The notes under the pieces were generated by a model. That model ran no database searches and was not told the origin of the DNA. It was given only the letters and a program-made list of their open reading frames with translations. A program made the translations under genes and the position numbers. Below are positions 8,106 to 17,330 of a stretch of 64,000 nucleotides of DNA, piece by piece. The DNA comes from Paludisphaera borealis (GTDB lineage: Bacteria; Planctomycetota; Planctomycetia; Isosphaerales; Isosphaeraceae). Positions within the stretch are counted from its first letter, which is position 1; each line of letters begins with the position of its first letter. The DNA lies in NCBI RefSeq assembly GCF_001956985.1, contig NZ_CP019082.1, positions 4,526,001 through 4,590,000 of the forward strand. The letters are read 5' to 3'.

Positions 8106-9551
8106 ATGGACACGCCCAGCCGTCGTCCGTTACGGCGTTTCCTCCGCTTCAGCACCCGAGGGCTGATGGCCCTGGTGCTCGCCATCGGCGCGCCGCTGGG
8201 CTGGGTCGTCCATCGCGCCCACGTCCAGCGCGACGCCGTGGCCGCGATCCAGCGGGCCGGCGGCGACGTCCGCTACGGCCTGACGTACCGCCCGAAGACC
8301 AAGCTCCGGACTCCCGACTGGCTGGCGTCTCTGGTGGGCGTCGATTACCTCGACACGGTCGTCGAGGCTTTCTGCGGTAAGGCCACCGTCGACGCCGATC
8401 TCGTCGCCGTCGGCAGGCTGAGCCGTCTGGAAAGCCTGGCCCTTGACACGACCTCCGTCAGCGACGCCGGCCTCGAACATCTGGAGGGGCTCCGTCGCCT
8501 TAAGACCCTCCACCTGAATCGGACCGGGACGACGAGTCGAGGGCTCGTCCACCTCAAGGGCATGACGAGCCTCCGGGTCCTGGGTCTTAGCGGCACGAAG
8601 GTCGACGGGGCCGGAATGGAACATCTCCGTGGGTTGACCAACCTTGAGACCCTGAGCCTCGACGATACGAGAGTCGACGACGCCGGCCTGGCGCATCTGA
8701 AGGGGTTGACCGGTCTCCTTACATTGGACCTCTCGGGCACCGCCGTGACCGACGCCGGCCTGGAGAACCTCCAAGGGATGAGCGGCCTCGCCAAATTGTA
8801 TCTCTCGAAGACCGCCGTGACCGACGCCGGCCTGGTGAACCTCCGAGGGATGAGCGGCCTCGCCTTGCTGTGGCTCTGGAAGACCGCCGTGACCGACGCC
8901 GGCCTGGTGAACCTTCGAGGAATGAACAAGCTCAAGGAACTGGTCCTGTCGGGGACGGCCATCGCCGGCCCCGGCCTGGTCCATCTCCAGCAGCTTCCCG
9001 CCCTGTGGATCCTGAGTCTCAGCTCGACGCCCGTCACGGACGCCGGGCTGGTGAACCTCAAGGGAATGGACAAGCTCAAGGACCTGAACCTGTCGGGGAC
9101 GCCCGTCACGGACGCCGGCATGGTGCATCTGGCGGGCCTGCCGTCGCTGGGGCAACTTGAGTTGAAAGGGACGCAGATCGGCGACGCCGGGCTTGCGCAC
9201 CTGGACCGCCTGCGCGCCTTAAGGTGGCTGAACCTCTCCAACACAAGGGTCACGACCGCCGGCCTGGCGGCCTTCGAAGGGTTGTCGCGCCTCATCTTCC
9301 TGGACCTCTCCGGTACGAAGATCGACGATGCATCGCTGGCGCGACTGGCCGGGGGGGCGATCTTGGGCCCGCGCACACTCTGGCTCAGGGACACGCCGAT
9401 CACCGACGCCGGCCTGGTCCACTTGACCGGGCTTTCACGACTGGCCGTCCTGGACCTCATAAACACCCATGTGACCGACGCCGGCGTCGCACGACTCGCA
9501 AAAGCCATGCCGCAACTACTGGTACGCCGGGCCCTTCCACCCCGAGGCTGA
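8106..9551 (+). CDS. Membrane-anchored leucine-rich-repeat protein
   Basis: 481 residues. A short basic head precedes one membrane helix at about residues 20-36 (LMALVLAIGAPLGWVVH). A short linker of planctomycete type (VQRDAVAAIQRAGGDVRYG) follows, and then about 14 tandem leucine-rich repeats from residue 105 to the end. The repeat unit is 24 residues, pattern (V/I)TDAGL-hLxGLxxLxxLxLSGT, related to the internalin/F-box LRR type. One unit near residue 415 is 26 residues long. The middle units around nucleotides 8742-8960 are nearly identical in DNA, which points to recent unit duplication. The protein is probably anchored with its repeats outside the cytoplasm and works in protein-protein binding; the partner is unknown. 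It follows an inverted repeat, so it is probably transcribed alone. Confidence 0.85.
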   Translation: MDTPSRRPLRRFLRFSTRGLMALVLAIGAPLGWVVHRAHVQRDAVAAIQRAGGDVRYGLTYRPKTKLRTPDWLASLVGVDYLDTVVEAFCGKATVDADLVAVGRLSRLESLALDTTSVSDAGLEHLEGLRRLKTLHLNRTGTTSRGLVHLKGMTSLRVLGLSGTKVDGAGMEHLRGLTNLETLSLDDTRVDDAGLAHLKGLTGLLTLDLSGTAVTDAGLENLQGMSGLAKLYLSKTAVTDAGLVNLRGMSGLALLWLWKTAVTDAGLVNLRGMNKLKELVLSGTAIAGPGLVHLQQLPALWILSLSSTPVTDAGLVNLKGMDKLKDLNLSGTPVTDAGMVHLAGLPSLGQLELKGTQIGDAGLAHLDRLRALRWLNLSNTRVTTAGLAAFEGLSRLIFLDLSGTKIDDASLARLAGGAILGPRTLWLRDTPITDAGLVHLTGLSRLAVLDLINTHVTDAGVARLAKAMPQLLVRRALPPRG

Positions 9552-9843
9552 TTTTGCGGGTTCGACGCCCGTTCTTCTCCTTGCCTGTTATTGTGTTCAC
9601 TGCGAGCGTGTCGATATTATGGTCAGGTTTAACATTTGCGTGATGAAATCGGCCGGCGGGATGTTACAATGCGGCCCTGGATTTGATCCTGCCGATCGAG
9701 ATTCTATAGAGTCTCCGCCCCTTGCAGGTTTGCGTCGACTGGTGAGAGTTCTCGCCGGGCCGACGATCCCACCGGAACCGAAGCTTAGGAAATACCTCGC
9801 GCGACCGAAGCGCACTCCCGATACGGCTGAGGAGCACAACCTG

Positions 9844-12800
9844 ATGAGCCTGTCGAAGAGAAGGATAGACGAGTGTCGTCGCGGGGCCGCCGCGTTGCTG
9901 GCCCTGGGGCTGACGACCGCCGCGGTCGTGGCCGACGACAAGGCGAAGGCCGAGCCGGCGGCGCCGGCGAAGGTCAGCTATGACAAGCAGGTCAGGCCCA
10001 TCTTCCAGGCTCACTGCCAGGGGTGCCACCAGCCGGCCAAGGCGGGGGGCGACTATGTGATGACCAGCTTCGACCGGCTGATCAAGGGAGGCGAATCGGG
10101 TGAGAAGGCGGTTGCGTCCGGCAAGCCCGGCGAGAGCCATCTCATCGAGGCGATCACGCCCCACGACGGCAAGGCGGAGATGCCGCGGAATCAGCCGCCG
10201 CTGAACCCGGCGGAGATCGAGCTGATCGCCAAGTGGATCGGCCAGGGGGCGGTCGACGACACGCCGCAGGGGGCGAAGTCGAAGTACGACGCCGAGCATC
10301 CTCCCGTGTACACGAGGCCCTCGGTAGTGCCGTCGCTGGCGTTCTCGCCCGACGGAAAGCTGCTGGCCGTGGCCGGGTTCCACGAGGTCCTGCTGTGGAA
10401 GGCCGACGGTTCTGAGCTGGTCGGCCGCCTCGTCGGGCTCTCCGAGCGGATCAACTCGCTGGCGTTCGCGCCCGACGGCAAGAAGCTGGCGGTGGCCGGC
10501 GGCAATCCGTCGCGGCTCGGCGAGGTCCAGATCTGGGACGTCGCCACGCGGAAGCTCGCCCTCTCGGCGCCGACCACGTTCGACACCGTCTTCGGCGTGA
10601 GCTGGTCGCCCGACGGGACCAAGATCGCCTACGGATGCACCGACAACTCGGTCCGGGCGATCGACGCCAAGACCGGGGCGCAGATCCTGTTCATGGGCTC
10701 GCACAGCGACTGGGCGCTCGACACGGTCTTCTCGCCCAGCGGCACGCATCTGGTCTCGGTCGGCCGCGACATGTCGGCCAAGTTGACCGAGGTCGCGACC
10801 CAGCGGTTCGTCGACAACATGACCTCGATCACCCCCGGAGCGCTCAAGGGGGGCCTGGCGGCCGTCGCCCGGCATCCGAGCCGCGACGAGGTCGTGATCG
10901 GCGGCGCCGACGGCCGTCCCAAGGTGTATCGAATGATCCGCCAGACGGTGCGGGTGATCGGCGACGACTCGAACCTGATGCGCGAGCTGCCGGCGTTGCC
11001 CGGCCGCGTCTACGGCGTGGCGGTGAGCGCCGACGGCAAGCGGATCGCCGCCGCCAGCAGCCTTGAGTCCGCCTCGGGCGAGGTCGCCGTCTACTCGTAC
11101 GAGTTCGACCCGGCCTATCCCGACGACATCAAGGCGATCCAGCAGAAGGTGGTGACGACCCGGTCGGCGGAGGAGAACAAGAAGCTGGACGCCTACCACG
11201 CGGCGGGCGTCAAGGAGATCTCCCGGTTCAAGACGACGACCGGCGGCCTCTACGCGACGGCCTTCCGGCCCGACCGCGCGGTGCTCGCGACGGCGGGCGG
11301 CGACGGCCTCGTCCGCCTGCTCGACCCCGAGACCGGCAAGCTGATCAAGGAGTTCGTCCCGGTGCCGATCGCCGGTTCGGCCGACGGCAATCTCGCCGCC
11401 TCGGGCCGGTCGGGCCCGCTGGCGATGCCCGAGGAGCCGGCGCCGACCGACAAGCTCGCGTCCGACGCCGTCGTGACCGGTCTCGAGGTCGAGCCCAAGG
11501 CGATCGACCTCCATTCGCCGGTCGAATACGCGCAGCTCGTGGCGACGGCCAAGCTCGCCTCGGGAGAGCGGGTCGACGTGACCCGGCAGGTCGCGTTCAA
11601 GCCCTCGGGCGCCGACGTCGAGGTGTCGCGCGGCGGGCTCGTCAAGCCTCGGACCGACGGCAAGGGCAAGCTGGTCCTGACCTTCGCCGACAAGAGCGTC
11701 GAGGTCCCCGTGACGGTCCAGGGCGTGTCGGCCCCGATGCGTCCCGACTTCGTCCGCGACGTCGCCCCGGTCATGTCGCGGCTCGGCTGCAACGCCGGGA
11801 CCTGCCACGGCTCGGCCCAGGGCAAGAACGGCTTCAAGCTCTCGCTTCGCGGCTACGACCCGCTGTTCGACGTCACGGCCCTGGTCGACGACAACGCGGC
11901 CCGGCACGTCAACCTCGCCTCGCCCGAAGACAGCATGATGCTCGACAAGCCGACGGGCTCCGTGCCCCACGGCGGCGGCCAGCTTTTCAAGCCAGGCGAC
12001 GCGTACTATGAGATCCTCCGGTCGTGGATCGCCCAGGGAGCGAAGCTCGACCGCAACGCCCCCAAGGTGGCCCGCCTCGACGTCTTCCCCAAGGACCCCA
12101 TCGTCCAGCTCCCCGGCGCGCTCCAGCAGCTTCGGGTCGTGGCGACCTACCACGACGGCCTGGTCCGCGACGTCACCCGCGAGGCGTTCCTGGAGAGCGG
12201 CAACGGCGAAGTCGCCACCACCAGCCGCTCCGGCCTCGTCACCGCCGTCCGCCGCGGCGAAGCGCCGATCCTCGTCCGGTACGAAGGGGGTTACGCCTCG
12301 ACCACGCTCACGGTCATGGGCGACCGCAAGGGGTTCGTCTGGAGCCAGCCGCCGAGCTACGGCAAGATCGACGACCTCGTCGCCGCCAAGTGGAATCGGC
12401 TCAAGATTCAGCCGTCGGGCCTTTGCACCGACGCCGAGTTCCTCCGCCGCGCCTCGCTCGACCTCACCGGGCTCCCCCCGACGAGCGACGAGGTCCGCGC
12501 GTTCCTCGCCGACGCCCGCGACTCCAAGGTCAAGCGCGAGGCCCTTGTCGACCGCCTGATCGGCTCGCCGGCCTACGTCGACTACTGGACGAACAAGTGG
12601 GCCGACCTGCTCCAGGTCAACCGTAAGTTCCTGGGGGTCGAGGGCGCGGCCGCCTTCCGCACCTGGATTCGTGGCCAGGTGGCCGCCGACGTGCCGTACG
12701 ACGCGTTCGTCAAGGCGGTCATGACGGCCTCGGGCTCGAACCACGACAACCCGCCGGCCGCCTACTACAAGATTCTTCGCGATCCCGAGTCGACGATGGA

Positions 12801-14979
12801 GAACACCACCCAGCTCTTCCTGGGAGTGCGGTTCAACTGCAACAAGTGCCACGACCACCCGTTCGAGAAGTGGACCCAGGACCAGTACTACCAGACCGCC
12901 GCCTTCTTCGCGCAGGTCGACCTCCAGGCCGACCCGGCCAGCGCCGGCAAGATGATCGGCGGGACCGACGTCGAGTCTCCCAAGCCGCTTTATGAGAAGG
13001 TGTCCGACGCCGGCAAGACCGAGGTCGTCCACGACCGGACCAAGCAGCCGACGCCTCCCAAGTTCCCCTACCCGGTCAATTATGAGAAGCCCCCGGCCGG
13101 CTCGCCGCGGCGGGTCGAGCTGGCCTCGTGGCTGACCTCGAAGGAGAACCCGTACTTCGCCCGGGGCTACGTCAACCGCCTCTGGGGTTACCTGTTCGGA
13201 GTGGGGATCATCGAGCCTCTCGACGACGTCCGCGCCGGCAACCCGGCGTCGAACCCCGAGCTGCTCGACTACCTGACCGGCGAGTTCGTGAAGGGGGGCC
13301 TGAGCGCTCGCAAGATCATCAAGGAGATCTGCACCTCGCGGACGTATCAGCTCTCGGTCGAGACCAACGAGTGGAACGCCGACGACAAGGTGAACTACGC
13401 CCACGCCATCGCCCGCCGGCTGCCGGCCGAGGTCTTGCTCGACGCGGTGAACCAGGCGACCGGCTCGACCTCGGCGTTCCCCGGCGTCGCCGCCGGCACC
13501 CGCGCCGCCGCCTTGCCCGACTCGGGCGTCGAACTGCCCAGCGGCTTCTTGACCACGTTCGGCCGTCCCGCCCGCGAGAGCGCCTGCGAGTGCGAGCGGA
13601 GCAGCGGGCTTCAGCTCGGGCCGATCATGGCGCTGGTGAGCGGCCCCACCCTGGCCGACGCCATCGCCGATCCGGCGAACGAGGTGACCAAACTCGTCGC
13701 CCGCGAGGCGGACGACTCGAAGCTGATCGACGAGCTGTTCGTTCGCATCCTCAATCGGTCGGCCAGTCCCGGCGAGATCGCCGCCTGCCGCGCCGACCTC
13801 CAGTTGATCGACGACGACCACAAGAAGCTCGCCGAGACGCTCGGCCGCAAGGAGACCGAGTTCGCCCTCAAGCGCCCGCAGCTTGAACGCGAGCGGTCGG
13901 CGGCGATCGCCGCCGCCGTGGCGGCCCTGGCCGCGCATGAGAAGGAGCTGGCGCCGAAGCTCGCCCAGCAAGAGAAAGAGAAGGCCGAGAAGACGGCCAA
14001 GCTCGAAGCCGACCTGAAGACCTATGAGGCGGGCTTCACGGCCAAGGTCCAGGCGTGGGAGAAGGCCAACGCCGCCGCGGTCGTCAACCGCTGGGCGGTG
14101 GTCGAGCCCAAGTCGATGACGGCCTCCAACGGCTCGAAACTGACCAAGGAAGCGGACGGCTCGATCACGGTCGCCGGCGACAACAAGAACGGCGAGGTCG
14201 TGATCGTCGCCGACGTCGATCTGGCCGGGATCACCGGCGTCCGGCTCGAAGCCCTCACCGACCCGAAGCTTCCCGCCAAGGGCCCCGGCCGCGCGACCGA
14301 CGGCAACTTCGTGCTCGCCGAGATCCAGGTTTCGGCCGCTCCCAAGGCGACTCCCGACAAGGCCAAGCCGGTCGTGTTGCAAACCCCCCTCGCCGACTTC
14401 AGCCAGGACAATTTCGAGGTCGCCAAGGTGATCGACGGCAAGATCGACCAGGGGGGCTGGGCCGTCTCGCCCCGGGCCGGCATGCTCCACTGGGCGACCT
14501 TCGAAACCAAGGAGCCCATCGGCGGGCCGGGAGGGACGACGTTGACCTTCAAGCTCCACCACCAGTTCAACGACGTCTGGACCCTCGGCCGGTTCCGAAT
14601 TTCGGTCACCCGCCAGGCCAAGCCCGGCCTGAGCCTTCCCGAAGACCTTCGCGCCGTACTGGCCGTGGCCCCCGAAGTCCGGTCGGCCGCCCAGAACGAG
14701 GTCTTGCTGTCGTACCACCGGGGGATGGACGCCGATCTTCGCGCGAAGACCGACGCTGTCAACGCGAGCAAGGCCCCGCTGCCGGTCGACGGCAAGCTCA
14801 CGGCCCTTCGCGCCCAGATCGAACTGCTCAAGAAGCCCGTTCCGGTCGACCCCAAGCTCGTCCAGCTTCGCCACGACCTGGAGATGAGCATCCAGCAAGC
14901 CTCGACGCGCCGCCTCACCGCCGCGCAAGACATCGCCTGGGCGCTCATCAACAGCCCGGCGTTTCTGTTCAACCATTAA
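9844..14979 (+). CDS. Giant exported protein: cytochrome c-like domain, WD40 propeller, DUF1549 and DUF1553
   Basis: 1711 residues. A signal peptide (about 1-28) is followed by a planctomycete cytochrome-like domain with CQGCH near residue 58. A WD40-type propeller spans about 155-520, with repeated SPDGTKIA/APDGKKLAVAGG blades. An Ig-like BIG2 segment covers about 540-640. A second cytochrome-like motif, CNAGTCHGSAQGKNGF, lies near 648. A second Ig-like part follows, then DUF1549 ([16 protein letters not shown] near 870; CNKCHDHPFEKW near 999) and DUF1553 (from about 1089, VNRLWGYLFGVGIIEPLDD). The DUF1553 tail is interrupted by a lysine/glutamate-rich coiled coil (about 1318-1410) and a discoidin-like beta domain (about 1420-1620), then resumes at the end (DIAWALINSPAFLFNH). 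GGAG at 9831-9834 sets ATG 9844. The partner DUF1501 gene follows at 15140. Function is unknown; heme binding is suggested by the CxxCH and related motifs. Confidence 0.88.
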   Translation: MSLSKRRIDECRRGAAALLALGLTTAAVVADDKAKAEPAAPAKVSYDKQVRPIFQAHCQGCHQPAKAGGDYVMTSFDRLIKGGESGEKAVASGKPGESHLIEAITPHDGKAEMPRNQPPLNPAEIELIAKWIGQGAVDDTPQGAKSKYDAEHPPVYTRPSVVPSLAFSPDGKLLAVAGFHEVLLWKADGSELVGRLVGLSERINSLAFAPDGKKLAVAGGNPSRLGEVQIWDVATRKLALSAPTTFDTVFGVSWSPDGTKIAYGCTDNSVRAIDAKTGAQILFMGSHSDWALDTVFSPSGTHLVSVGRDMSAKLTEVATQRFVDNMTSITPGALKGGLAAVARHPSRDEVVIGGADGRPKVYRMIRQTVRVIGDDSNLMRELPALPGRVYGVAVSADGKRIAAASSLESASGEVAVYSYEFDPAYPDDIKAIQQKVVTTRSAEENKKLDAYHAAGVKEISRFKTTTGGLYATAFRPDRAVLATAGGDGLVRLLDPETGKLIKEFVPVPIAGSADGNLAASGRSGPLAMPEEPAPTDKLASDAVVTGLEVEPKAIDLHSPVEYAQLVATAKLASGERVDVTRQVAFKPSGADVEVSRGGLVKPRTDGKGKLVLTFADKSVEVPVTVQGVSAPMRPDFVRDVAPVMSRLGCNAGTCHGSAQGKNGFKLSLRGYDPLFDVTALVDDNAARHVNLASPEDSMMLDKPTGSVPHGGGQLFKPGDAYYEILRSWIAQGAKLDRNAPKVARLDVFPKDPIVQLPGALQQLRVVATYHDGLVRDVTREAFLESGNGEVATTSRSGLVTAVRRGEAPILVRYEGGYASTTLTVMGDRKGFVWSQPPSYGKIDDLVAAKWNRLKIQPSGLCTDAEFLRRASLDLTGLPPTSDEVRAFLADARDSKVKREALVDRLIGSPAYVDYWTNKWADLLQVNRKFLGVEGAAAFRTWIRGQVAADVPYDAFVKAVMTASGSNHDNPPAAYYKILRDPESTMENTTQLFLGVRFNCNKCHDHPFEKWTQDQYYQTAAFFAQVDLQADPASAGKMIGGTDVESPKPLYEKVSDAGKTEVVHDRTKQPTPPKFPYPVNYEKPPAGSPRRVELASWLTSKENPYFARGYVNRLWGYLFGVGIIEPLDDVRAGNPASNPELLDYLTGEFVKGGLSARKIIKEICTSRTYQLSVETNEWNADDKVNYAHAIARRLPAEVLLDAVNQATGSTSAFPGVAAGTRAAALPDSGVELPSGFLTTFGRPARESACECERSSGLQLGPIMALVSGPTLADAIADPANEVTKLVAREADDSKLIDELFVRILNRSASPGEIAACRADLQLIDDDHKKLAETLGRKETEFALKRPQLERERSAAIAAAVAALAAHEKELAPKLAQQEKEKAEKTAKLEADLKTYEAGFTAKVQAWEKANAAAVVNRWAVVEPKSMTASNGSKLTKEADGSITVAGDNKNGEVVIVADVDLAGITGVRLEALTDPKLPAKGPGRATDGNFVLAEIQVSAAPKATPDKAKPVVLQTPLADFSQDNFEVAKVIDGKIDQGGWAVSPRAGMLHWATFETKEPIGGPGGTTLTFKLHHQFNDVWTLGRFRISVTRQAKPGLSLPEDLRAVLAVAPEVRSAAQNEVLLSYHRGMDADLRAKTDAVNASKAPLPVDGKLTALRAQIELLKKPVPVDPKLVQLRHDLEMSIQQASTRRLTAAQDIAWALINSPAFLFNH

Positions 14980-15139
14980 GGAACTGACAGAGAAGAACGC
15001 GATCCAGTCCGCATATGTAAGGATTGAATTGCGTAGGAGGACGTCGCCCGCCATCCGTGGATCGGTGGACGGCGCCCGCCAGCAGGATTTTTGAAACCAG
15101 CACAAGTCCCACGCGCCCTACTCGTCGAGAAGGAGTTGA

Positions 15140-16630
15140 ATGATGATCATCGTTCCCGGACAGGCAGGGAAAGACCTCTGCGATCCGCATCTTGGGATGA
15201 CCCGTCGCGACCTCCTCCGCGTGGGGGGCTCGGGGCTCTTGGGGCTCAGCCTCGGCTCGATGCTCCACCTCCAGGCGGCGTCGGCGAAGGCCGCCGACCA
15301 GACCGGCGGCGGCGCGTTGGGCGCGCCCGGCTGGGGCAAGGCCAAGAGCATCATCATGGTCTACCTTCAGGGCGGCCCCAGCCATCTCGACCTCTGGGAC
15401 CCCAAGGAAGGCGTGCCCGACAACGTCAAGAGCGTCTTCAAGAAGATCTCCACCAAGGTCCCCGGGATCGACGTCACCGAGAACCTCCCCAAGCTGGCGC
15501 AGATCACCGATAAGTTCACGTTCATTCGGTCGATGAGCTACACGCCCAACGGCCTGTTCAACCACACGGCCGCCATCTACCAGATGATGACCGGCTACAC
15601 GACCGACAAGGTCAGCCCGTCCGGCCAGCTTGAGCCGCCGAACCCGAAGGACTTCCCCAACTTCGGCTCGCAGATCATTCGCCTGCGGCCGCAGAACGTG
15701 CCGATGCTGCCGTTCGTGATGCTCCCTCGCCCGCTCCAGGAGAGCGGCGTCGTGGGCAAGGGGGGGACCGCCGGCTTCCTCGGCAAGGCGTACGACCCGT
15801 ATACGCTCTACCCCGACGGCGACGACATGGACCAGACCAAGATGGAGCGGATCAAGGTCGAAGACCTCCAGCTCCGCCCCGAGGTCTTCGCCCTTCGCCT
15901 CCAGCGCCGGGCCAAGCTCCGCGACGCCTTGAACGCCGGCATGAAGGCGGTCGACGAGGCCGTTTCCGACTACAAGCTCAACGAGTACTACGATCGGGCG
16001 CTCAGCCTGGTTGCCTCGGGCCGGGCGCGCGACGCCTTCAACATCCAGGCCGAGGACGACAAGACCCGCGACCTCTACGGCCGCAACACGTTCGGCCAGA
16101 GCTGCCTGCTGGCCCGCCGGCTGGTCGAGGCCGGCACCAAGGTCGTCGAGGTCATCTGGCCCAAGGTCGCCAACTCCGACAACCACTCGTGGGACCACCA
16201 CACCGACCTGACCTCACGGATGCGCGACCGCTCTGGCCCGATGCTCGACCAGGGCCTCTCCGGCCTTCTGATCGACCTCGACCAGCGCGGCATGCTCGAC
16301 GACACGCTGGTCGTCGCCGTGGGCGAGTTCGGCCGCAGTCCGCAGAAGGGCGTGAGCACCTCCGGCAACGGCAACAGCGCCGACGGCCGCGACCACTGGC
16401 CGTACTGCTACACGGCGGTCGTCGCCGGCGCCGGGATCAAGCGTGGCCACATCCACGGCCAGTCCGACAAGACCGGCTCCGCTCCGCTCTCCGACCCGGT
16501 CCACCCCGGCGAGCTGCTGGCGACCATCTACCACACCTTCGGCATCGACCCGGCCACCATGGTCATGAACCACCTGAACCAGCCCCGCGAGCTGGTCAAG
16601 GCCGACGCCCTCACCCGGCTGTTCGGCTGA
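15140..16630 (+). CDS. Tat-exported DUF1501 protein
   Basis: 496 residues. The N terminus has a twin-arginine leader, [20 protein letters not shown] at about residues 19-38. The rest is a DUF1501 domain, a relative of the alkaline phosphatase/sulfatase superfamily. It shows FLQGGPSH-type sequence ([16 protein letters not shown]), the block [25 protein letters not shown], and [16 protein letters not shown], all usual for the family. AAGGAG at 15130-15135 precedes ATG 15140 by 4 bases and ATG 15143 by 7; either start is possible. It directly follows the giant DUF1549/DUF1553 gene, the standard planctomycete pairing, and is closed by a clear terminator. Catalytic activity has not been shown for the family to my knowledge. 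Confidence 0.92.
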   Translation: MMIIVPGQAGKDLCDPHLGMTRRDLLRVGGSGLLGLSLGSMLHLQAASAKAADQTGGGALGAPGWGKAKSIIMVYLQGGPSHLDLWDPKEGVPDNVKSVFKKISTKVPGIDVTENLPKLAQITDKFTFIRSMSYTPNGLFNHTAAIYQMMTGYTTDKVSPSGQLEPPNPKDFPNFGSQIIRLRPQNVPMLPFVMLPRPLQESGVVGKGGTAGFLGKAYDPYTLYPDGDDMDQTKMERIKVEDLQLRPEVFALRLQRRAKLRDALNAGMKAVDEAVSDYKLNEYYDRALSLVASGRARDAFNIQAEDDKTRDLYGRNTFGQSCLLARRLVEAGTKVVEVIWPKVANSDNHSWDHHTDLTSRMRDRSGPMLDQGLSGLLIDLDQRGMLDDTLVVAVGEFGRSPQKGVSTSGNGNSADGRDHWPYCYTAVVAGAGIKRGHIHGQSDKTGSAPLSDPVHPGELLATIYHTFGIDPATMVMNHLNQPRELVKADALTRLFG

Positions 16631-16657
16631 CCCCGGGCCGCTGAACCCGACGACCAC

Positions 16658-16701
16658 AAGGCGGCGCGAGGATGGTTGAAGAACCGCCCCGCGCCGCCTT
16701 T
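16658..16701 (+). terminator. Intrinsic terminator after the DUF1501 gene
   Basis: AAGGCGGCGCG (16658-16668) pairs with CGCGCCGCCTT (16690-16700), an 11-bp stem. A smaller GGTT/AACC stem sits inside the loop, and only a short T run (three T) follows. It starts 28 bases after the stop of the DUF1501 gene and separates it from the next gene. Confidence 0.8.
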
Positions 16702-16746
16702 CGAGTTTCATATCCCCTTCGTTTCTCAACCCAACGGGCGGCCGTC

Positions 16747-17193
16747 ATGCTTCGCATCGCACTTCTCTTGTTGATCGTCTCGCAGGCCCCGGCCGAGTCC
16801 CCCGAGGTCAAGAAAGAGCTGGCGAAGCACCAGGGGGTCTGGGCGACGGAGTCGTTCCACCGCGACGGCAAGGACACGCCCGACGCGATCGCGCGGTCGA
16901 TCACCCGGACCGTCGACGGCGACCACGTCGTCTGGAAGCGGAACGGCAAGAGCTTCTCCGGCTCGACCATCGTCCTCGACCCGACCGCCGATCCCAAGAC
17001 CATCGACATCCTCGCCGACGGCGGCCCCGCCCGCGACAAGCGCGTGCTCGGCATCTACAAGCTCGAAGACGACCGCCTCACCATCTGCACGTCCGACGCC
17101 GACCAACCCCGCCCCAAAGACTTCAAGGCCGAGAAAGACAGCAAGCGGACCCTTATGGTCTTCACCCGCGAGAAGACCGAGGCCAAGCTGTGA
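16747..17193 (+). CDS. Secreted TIGR03067-family protein
   Basis: 148 residues, starting with a short hydrophobic leader (MLRIALLLLIVSQAPAES). The family signature follows: KKELAKHQGVWATESFHRDG, then TIVLDPTADPKTIDI and IYKLEDDRLTICTSD near the end, and a closing KRTLMVFTREK. TIGR03067 is a lipocalin-like small domain family found mostly in planctomycetes and related bacteria; its ligand is unknown. ATG 16747 is chosen because the signal peptide begins there. An upstream in-frame ATG at 16672 would lie just past the terminator and add an unlikely arginine-rich head. Confidence 0.85.
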   Translation: MLRIALLLLIVSQAPAESPEVKKELAKHQGVWATESFHRDGKDTPDAIARSITRTVDGDHVVWKRNGKSFSGSTIVLDPTADPKTIDILADGGPARDKRVLGIYKLEDDRLTICTSDADQPRPKDFKAEKDSKRTLMVFTREKTEAKL

Positions 17194-17330
17194 CCAAGTA
17201 CTCATCGGTCTTCGTCTGGGTCGGAGGCGGACTTGGAACTTACCGATGAACGCCTTGATTTCTAGGTGCGACACTTGTAAGATCGGAGCGAGGATCGGGG
17301 AGGCGGCGAGGTCGAACGAGTGAGGCTTCG

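Noticed and set aside
8415-9540. Tandem repeat array as a possible non-coding satellite
   Set aside because: The 72-bp period is the coding unit of leucine-rich repeats in an intact frame.
9636-9670. TTGCGT and TACAAT as a promoter of the giant gene
   Set aside because: The spacer is 23 bases, too long for a sigma-70 promoter.
9619-9843. Upstream extension of the giant gene to 9619
   Set aside because: ATG 9844 has a ribosome-binding site and directly begins a signal peptide; the extension has no homology and no site.
9664-15105. 1813-codon open frame opposite the giant WD40/DUF1553 gene
   Set aside because: Antisense shadow by the same reasoning; the plus frame has clear domains over its whole length.
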